From NCBI GenBank assembly GCA_029216955.1, contig JANAVB010012195.1, positions 1,798,864-1,862,863 of the forward strand: a stretch of 64,000 nt of DNA, written 5' to 3'. Each line of letters opens with the position of its first letter. Position 1 is the first letter of the stretch. Below the pieces are notes generated by a model that was not told the DNA's origin, searched no databases, and saw only the letters and a program-made list of their open reading frames with translations. This document shows, piece by piece, positions 57,742 through 64,000 of this stretch. A program made the position numbers and the translations under genes. This DNA comes from Iris pallida. Taxonomy: Eukaryota; Streptophyta; Magnoliopsida; Asparagales; Iridaceae.

Positions 57742-59565
57742 TGTAGCGCCCCACTTTCGATAGGCGACGGACTTAATAATATGCTTGCACCGAGTCAGAT
57801 CGACCAGGAACTTAGATGGCCATCTGACTCGATCGCTAGGCTTGGTAAACGATAACACCTTGCGGCATTGATCAAATCAATTTGGACGGACGTTACGAGA
57901 ATCGATCCAACTAATAGAACGACTTCTGTTGGAATAAGTCCTAGATGCAGCGGGCTGCGTCTCGGCGAGTGAGCTCTCTATAAGAGTCCCTTCGACGGGA
58001 CCGGACCGTTGTATGGTTTTCTTAGAGCTTTTGCCGCTGGGTTTTGATGAAGTGCTTTCGCGTCGTTTTCCTGGATGCAATTACAAATTTTGAAGCAAAG
58101 GGAAAAGAATGAATTCTAACAAAGTGTTGGTGCCATTGCAGGAGCTCGCATAACTAAAGCTTGACGTTGCGAAGCACTTTGACGATCGGCACGAGCAAAG
58201 TAATCGGTGGGTGATTCGGACCTTCCTTCTACTCTGTCCCGCAAACTAATTCCTTGCCTCGAATTCATTCAAATCGAACGATGCTAAGTTAATTGCATGC
58301 CAATCCACTAAGGTCAAGAACTCGGGAAAAATGTATCAATTTTGAGTAATCTACTCTGAAAAATACAAGTTTCTCACATAAACGGAAAAGTTTAAGGTTC
58401 TAGTAAAATGATATACTATTTCACGTGTTGCAAAATAATGTGAAACGTTGATCATGGGTTATGATGCCTCAGACAATTTGGTGCCCACGGGACGCTAAAT
58501 CGGGAGTACGACTTTGGGGAAAATGAATCGTTGCATGAGTTGTGAGAAATGATAATGTCGTTCGATACTGTCCGCGCTATACAAAACTGTTTGCATATAT
58601 TAAACTGTTCACGCATAGGCATGGTCATGGACAGCTTGTGCACAAGTTCGTTTTTCTCGAAACGGTATCCGGGGCATCGGAACCGATTAGTCCTAGGGGG
58701 AATAAATTATCGTGCTTCGGCGCGAGGCATGCGGGACCTTCAGTAAGGCTTGCAACCTAGGCTGAAAGGGTAGCGTCGTATGCCAATTTCGATTAAGTCC
58801 CTAGTGGTGCATAACACCAATGACCACATGTAAGATAGTAGCATGCTCATCTATTGTCTTATGCAGGTATAATTACGATCTCTGTTTTATGCAGGGACGA
58901 GCACGACCGTGGTAAGAAACGTGATAAATCACTATGCTTTTATGTATGCTTTATTACTCGAAGATGGCTATCGATATGAACTGAATTCATTTAGTTCTAA
59001 ATAGAAAGACAACTCTAAAGCATGCCTATCTTAAAAATTAGAGTCGGTTTAGACAAGTTGGTTCGTCTCGTCCACTTAGCAAGTGTGCTAATCCCCTCCC
59101 CTAATTTTCCCAGGTGCGGCGGACGCTCGAAACTAAACTGAAGCTGAAGTGCAGAGAGGCATTTTGAAGCTCTTCCTATGCTGAAGGATTTTGAAGCCAA
59201 TTCAATCGACGGCTTATGTATAAAGAGGCGAATGTATGGAACGGCAAGTGTTAGTTCAGGCAGCTTGTCGAGTATGTTTTATTTTATTTTCAATCAATGT
59301 AGTCGCAACGGCATCCAATGTAATTACGACTTGCACTTCGTTGCAAGCTATGAATGAAAAGCAAATTTCTATCTTCCTATACTGCGTCTTATATTCTGAT
59401 GTAATTTGTGGAGTTTCAACTTGGCATATTAATATGCAAATCAATATAATGTTCTTGCCTTGTACGAGTGCAATTCCAGACTCGTACGACATCACGCCTT
59501 AGCGAGGACGATCGAATCGGCAAAATAACATCGGGGACGAACGTTTGCCGACTCGGGGCGTGACA
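57742..59565 (+). repeat. 3' LTR of chromovirus
   Basis: TGTAGCGCCCCAC to GGGGCGTGACA, followed by CATAT. TATAAA at 59219 and ATGTATGGAAC at 59232. Very similar to 42758-44583 with scattered substitutions. Confidence 0.95.
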
Positions 59566-59570
59566 CATAT

Positions 59571-60757
59571 GACTTGATTAGCTAACCTTGAGCATGGCAT
59601 TAATATATATTACTTAAACTCGGGTTAGCAAATGTTGTAATTCCTTGTGATTAGTTATCAATTCGGAGTGTCAAAATTAATAGATTATGAGAATTTTTGA
59701 GTCTACATATAATTTAGCTAGAATGGATTCGTACATTTGGGGTGCGAGAATCGAGCTGACTTGTTGATTAATTTTAAGTTAATTATGACTATACTAAATT
59801 GGATGAACATGAATTGAGTGCAAGTTATATTGGAATTAAGAGTAAATCTTTGGTAAAGAATTCCTACAGAAATTATTTTGGCTCCATATTTAATATGTTT
59901 CCTTAATTTAAACTCATTGTGGATTTAATTTTGAAAAGTTCTAGAAAAATCTCTAATGCCCTATACTATAATCACTATGTACGTTACGTAGGGTGTCCTA
60001 GATCATCGGTTCTAGTACATTGTGGATTATTACATTCTATAGTCTTAGGCACGTCATCCTTGTTAACCTCGTTCATCAAACAGTTTGTACGTAACTCGTT
60101 TCATAATAGTTAATTAATTAGGATTCCCAATCAAAATAAATTTAGCAAAAAATCACCCAAACTTATAGGGAAGCGAATGCTAGATAACGTTCCTTGAGCC
60201 TCACCTTGTTTGTTGACCTCTTATACTTTTATATTTCTCCTTAAGTTTAACATGTTGATAGATATAAAACATGTACAACTTGCAATTTAAGATATATAAA
60301 TTACAAACCAACTCAAACTAGGTCTAAACTCAATCAAACTAATTCATAAAATACTTCAAATTTGCTTATGTTGGATATCAGACGACAACAATGAAGAGTA
60401 TTGTTGCTCATGTTGGATGATGACTATTGTCAACAATAAGATGACTACTGATATGATGACCGATGACAGATGGCTATGTGTATCAATGATGATACCTGAT
60501 GACTGCGATGAGTGATGATCGATTGTTGATAATTGTAACTGATGACTGCGGTGACCGATGGCTCTTTTGTGATGACTAGTGGTTGATTGTGATACTTGTG
60601 GTTGCTCTCTCTATATCCCCCCCCCCCCTAAACTTGTTACGGTGAATCGTCATACTCAACTTGCAACAAACTAAAGCTTAATGAGTACTCAAATTGGAGC
60701 TTTGAAAATGAAATTTGCAATCTTATATTCAATCCCTCTTGGATCAAAACATACTAA
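59571..60757. other. No gene seen; GATGA-rich stretch
   Basis: AT-rich, perhaps the continuation of the non-coding gypsy at 41568-42757. From 60405 to 60600 many TGATGAC/GATGACTG units form a degenerate array; a C10 run lies near 60619. Confidence 0.5.
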
Positions 60758-60961
60758 GCTATTGTTTGGTTGACTACAAGTGATGTTGTGATAATTGGTG
60801 TTGTAGAATTACAACAATTTCAATGTTTTTTTATAAATGGTGTATTTGCTATGTTGCATTAAATAGCTCATTTACTTCAAGTTTTGTTGCAGCCAAAATG
60901 ATTGCAACACTATCAGCAAAAGCTGCAAGTAGTTTGTATTTACAATAAACCAAACAACCAC
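60758..60961. mobile_element. Tourist-like (PIF/Harbinger) MITE
   Basis: Ends GCTATTGTTTGGTTG and, on minus, GTGGTTGTTTGGTTT, flanked by TAA at 60755-60757 and 60962-60964. 204 bp, AT-rich, no ORF. The TAA duplication and GTTTGGTT ends are typical of Tourist MITEs. Confidence 0.75.
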
Positions 60962-60964
60962 TAA

Positions 60965-61399
60965 GGGACCCATCCGTGATTTCCTTCCTTTGAATCCATC
61001 TTAGATTCAATCTTGTTTGAATACCTAAAATTGTCTTCAACTGGGAGATTAGAGAAAGATATTGGTCACTATAATAAGGTTGTTTTTCCTTACTAAGATT
61101 GTTGCGACTAATGGTCGGTGAGAATGACAACGACAATGGCTAACAATGATGAGGGAGGGTAATCACCAGATGAAGAATGGGAACGATCGCTGGTGAATAA
61201 TCGATTTTCTCTCCCTCAATAAGAAAACTCCAACTGCAACAAAGAATGATGATGGCATGGCAACAAATGAAAACGAAGCAATGACAGAAGATGACCTGTA
61301 CTGACTATACGATCGAAAGTTCGTACCTAATCTTGGGTACCACATAACATATGTTTAGCATAGTCTCCTTTTATTTGTTGAAAAATAAATAGTTCTTGT
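60965..61399. other. No gene seen
   Basis: A GATGA/AACGA-rich stretch with no recognisable coding frame. Confidence 0.4.
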
Positions 61400-63592
61400 T
61401 GTAGTGCCCCATCCCGCTCAGTCCAATCGAAGGAATCAAAATGCAATGACGTTTGGACTTAGCCATGCAACGGCTTGCTCGAAATCCCGCTCGGCCGAAA
61501 CAACTCCTCGCTCAGGTGGGTGGCTTCAGTGAACTTACTTCTGCTTGGCCTTCACACTAATAAACTGGATGTTTTCAAATGCACAAATTAGACTTGATAA
61601 TAAAAGAGATGAATCCACATAGCTAAGGGAATAATCCCACCTTGGGTCAGATTGAGTTAGAATATGGAAAGATTCTACGGTCGACTTAGAAATGTTGCAC
61701 GACGTGCTTTCAAATTGACACTCGGTCCTTCGTTCCGTAGCTTGGGAGAAGGAAAAGTTGGTCTGTGTTGCCACAAGACTATGAACTTAGAAAAGTCATA
61801 GGCGTCACACGATATAAATGCTTGGTAAAGCATGCACTGTCCCACTGTCCAATACTTGGTAAAGTATTCATTGTCCCACCGTCCAATGCTTAATATAGCA
61901 TAATTGTTCCACAAGTCTCAATGCACGTTTCCACGATGCAAGACTTGGCATAGCCTTTACTCGTCCAACGGGTTAAGTTATATCACATAGTTTATGGCAC
62001 AGTCGTGGCACTGATATGGAACACGGTTGATTCAAGTCGAGTTTGGCAGGAGGGTTATCAAATAGTCATTCTTGAGTTGATGATGATATGGTAACATAGA
62101 AATACTCGTGACCGTGGGTCGTCGAGGCAGTCTCTGGTTTTGGGAGTCTCAAATGTAGTTCTAAAAAATATGGTAACACTGGAAGAGTAATGACTGTGTA
62201 AGACGGTAGTTCGAATTGAGTCTTGTATGGTTATTGGACAACTTATGCATAAGGAAAAGTTTTCTCGGACGACAACCTGGGACTACAGGACCGTTCCGGT
62301 CTAGGAGGAAATACGGTATAGCCGAGCTGGGGGTACCACTCAGGTTAGTCGAAAACGTTCAGCGGAACTCGCTACTTGCGCTGAAAGGGTTACCGTCTAA
62401 TAAAGCTATAAGTCCAGGATAGCTTGTGGTGCTTGTGATCCTTTCATATAGATGAGTCGGCATAATAGCGACAATCCGCGTGCATGCCTTTGGATTGAGT
62501 CGAGTACTATGTGCACGACACCAATGAGTCAAGTTAAATGTATGCACGGTTTGCAACACAATAATGGGCCTAAGATTTGGCTGCAAAAGAGACACCGTGT
62601 TTTTGGCAAGAGAGGTGGCATCGGGAGTTTGAGTCATTGGCACTAAGTTCACAAGTCTTGATTGAGTCAGTTGATGATTGAAACGGGAAAGGCCGTGAGA
62701 CAGTAATATGGTTAAGTCTTGATTGAGTTGTGAGGCACGGCCTTGATGTTACAGCACGAACAGAGTTTACGGCACACGACCATGTTGTTGCGTCTCAAAG
62801 TTATGGACTGAAAGGTAAGCACGAGTCGATATGTTGATATTGTTGGCACGACCACGTTGTTGCGACATGAAGATTGGGCAAGTTACTAAGTGGTGAGGCA
62901 CTGCCTCGATTGTGTTATACGAAGGGACTTATGGCACGACTATATCGTTGATGCACGAAATAGGCCAGACGTCTATGTCCTCAAACTGATCCTAAGACAA
63001 GATTATAAAGACAATCATAAGAATAAGTTGCACTCAATAAATGAACTTGTTGATTTTGTATGGGTGGACGAAGAGCTCAAACCACTAGTACGGTTGTATA
63101 CTGACACCCCCACCAGTTTTCATGCGCATGCGCAAGTAATAGGTACTTGCTCACTCGAGGCGGAGCTCGCTTGGACGCGCAGATGCATGAAGTTTCTTAG
63201 CATTTTGACACGTTCGGCCGCATTGAAGACTTCACATATACGAGATATAATGTATGGACATCGCCTTCTGAAGCATCCGATGGCCCGTTGTTTTGTATTG
63301 AAAGATAAGAGATAGCAGAGTGACTTATATTCTGAGAGAGTGCTGAATGATTGTAATCAGAGAGAAAATGAGCTTGAGCGACTTGTAATCTTGTTTCAAT
63401 ATCAATAGAGTGTATCATTTTGTACATGTCTTGGTGTTATTCAACTTCTCTGCTTGGGACTTCTGTACGACAGCCCCGTCGCAAGCCGCTGTAATCAGCC
63501 GTTATAGAATCCGCCTTGCGTAAGCGCAACCTAGGCTCACGCGATATCACGTCTTAACGAGGACGACCGGTTCTGTGGAACCGGAGCAAACA
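61400..63592 (+). mobile_element. Solo gypsy LTR (Tekay/Del-related)
   Basis: Starts TGTAGTGCCCCATCC; the end near 63592 is set by alignment of GGACGACC and the stem CCGGTTC/GAACCGG (63567-63584) with the other LTRs. Contains GGACAACTTATGCATAAGG near 62236, CTAGGAGGAAAT near 62309, CTGAAAGGGTTACCGTCT near 62380, and GATATAATGTATGGAC at 63244. No PBS or coding region follows, and no clean target duplication was found. Confidence 0.7.
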
Positions 63593-64000
63593 ATTGCTGC
63601 CTAGAGCTTGATAATATTTGTTTTAGATGATTTAATTTCAATCTAAATAATTTAAATACCAAGCTCCTCACAAGATGTGTAAGATTCTCAATAATTATGG
63701 GTTCTCATCGTATAGCTTTCATAACCAACATGGCAACACCTTATAATTGCATATCTTGTTTTATGCCAAACATTATTTTTTTATTATTATTATTACTCTA
63801 ACGACGTAATGCATAAGAAACCTATAGCTGTCACTGTTAAAGATTATCAATGTCAACAGGAGAACAAGTTAATTAAGAATGTTCTAATTGTGAAGCCATT
63901 TGTTAGATTCCTTAATCCTGATCCACTCCAACCTTGCTTAGGCATCTTTAAAAAAAACTTGGTATTGGCATCGAAATATTCTGTTAATGCGTAGGTTTAG
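63593..64000. other. No gene seen
   Basis: AT-rich right edge of the window. The frame 63809-63994 has no recognisable domain. Confidence 0.4.

Larger units (their letters stand above)
42758..59565 (+). mobile_element. Tekay/Del-like chromovirus, with nested insert
   Basis: LTRs at 42758-44583 and 57742-59565 (about 1825 bp) are flanked by CATAT at 42753-42757 and 59566-59570. Own DNA is 42758-46479 and 54798-59565. Domain order gag, PR, RT, RNase H, INT, chromodomain is that of Ty3/gypsy chromoviruses. The reading frame is the same throughout but has stops in gag, PR, RT and the C-terminus. The insertion at 46480-54792 separates PR from RT. Confidence 0.95.

Noticed and set aside
62890..63315. 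141-codon open frame in the right solo LTR
   Set aside because: Covers the LTR promoter region conserved with other LTRs; no recognisable domain.
61400..63592. 3' LTR of the truncated gypsy at 41023
   Set aside because: The two share only family-level modules and differ in the LTR end, so they are not a pair.

Overview
This window looks like intergenic DNA from a large, repeat-rich flowering-plant nuclear genome. I found no host protein gene, rRNA gene or functional tRNA gene. The evidence is Ty1/copia and Ty3/gypsy (chromodomain type) LTR retrotransposons nested in one another, a CACTA (En/Spm) element with a Transposase_24-like gene, hAT, Tourist-like and Mutator-like MITEs, tRNA-derived SINEs, a plant-type LINE ORF1 and long (TA)n microsatellites. 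I cannot name the species from sequence alone.

Layout. 1-4689: start of a minus-strand gypsy gag with its unusually long (4.03 kb) 5' LTR, which carries several tandem arrays. 4690-7240: retroelement-derived DNA dominated by a TATGCGGCC/TCAG-type motif, with LTR-like promoters. 7281-10814: right part of a CACTA transposon (decayed intron-containing gene, GCGAC-rich subterminal region, terminus ending GGTAGTG). 11374-12507: solo copia LTR with GGAAT duplications. 12600-13230: another, minus-strand, copia-LTR-like piece. 13846-14342: an inverted repeat and a (CA)n/(TA)n microsatellite.

14631-32190 is a nest whose host is an Ale/Retrofit-type copia relic (plus strand, target duplication CATAT). 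Its left LTR was split by a full-length minus-strand copia (14808-21984, duplication ATATT). Its gag was split by a minus-strand gag-only SIRE-type element (22356-30806, duplication TATAG) that still keeps a 486-codon open gag.

32447-42757 is a mosaic: a GC-rich hairpin, a solo gypsy LTR, two MITEs with long inverted repeats, a hAT MITE with a 26-G run, two head-to-head SINEs between (TA)n tracts, a LINE ORF1 relic split by a hAT element, and a truncated gypsy LTR with PBS.

42758-59565 is a Tekay/Del-like chromovirus (duplication CATAT), nearly complete in domain order (gag, PR, RT, RNase H, INT, chromodomain) but carrying stops and a changed integrase catalytic residue. A non-autonomous gypsy relative in opposite orientation (46480-54792, duplication AATAC) sits inside its protease/RT region, and that insert's left LTR holds a 1.13 kb hAT element (8-bp duplication). 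59566-64000: a GATGA-rich stretch, a Tourist-like MITE and one more solo gypsy LTR.

The genes here work only as parts of mobile elements; every autonomous element seen is disabled. The most notable signals are LTR modules conserved between diverged gypsy LTRs (core promoter, internal blocks, U5-end hairpins that change sequence but keep pairing), a ~130-bp hairpin-bearing module shared by two different copia elements, and the open gag in an element that lacks pol.
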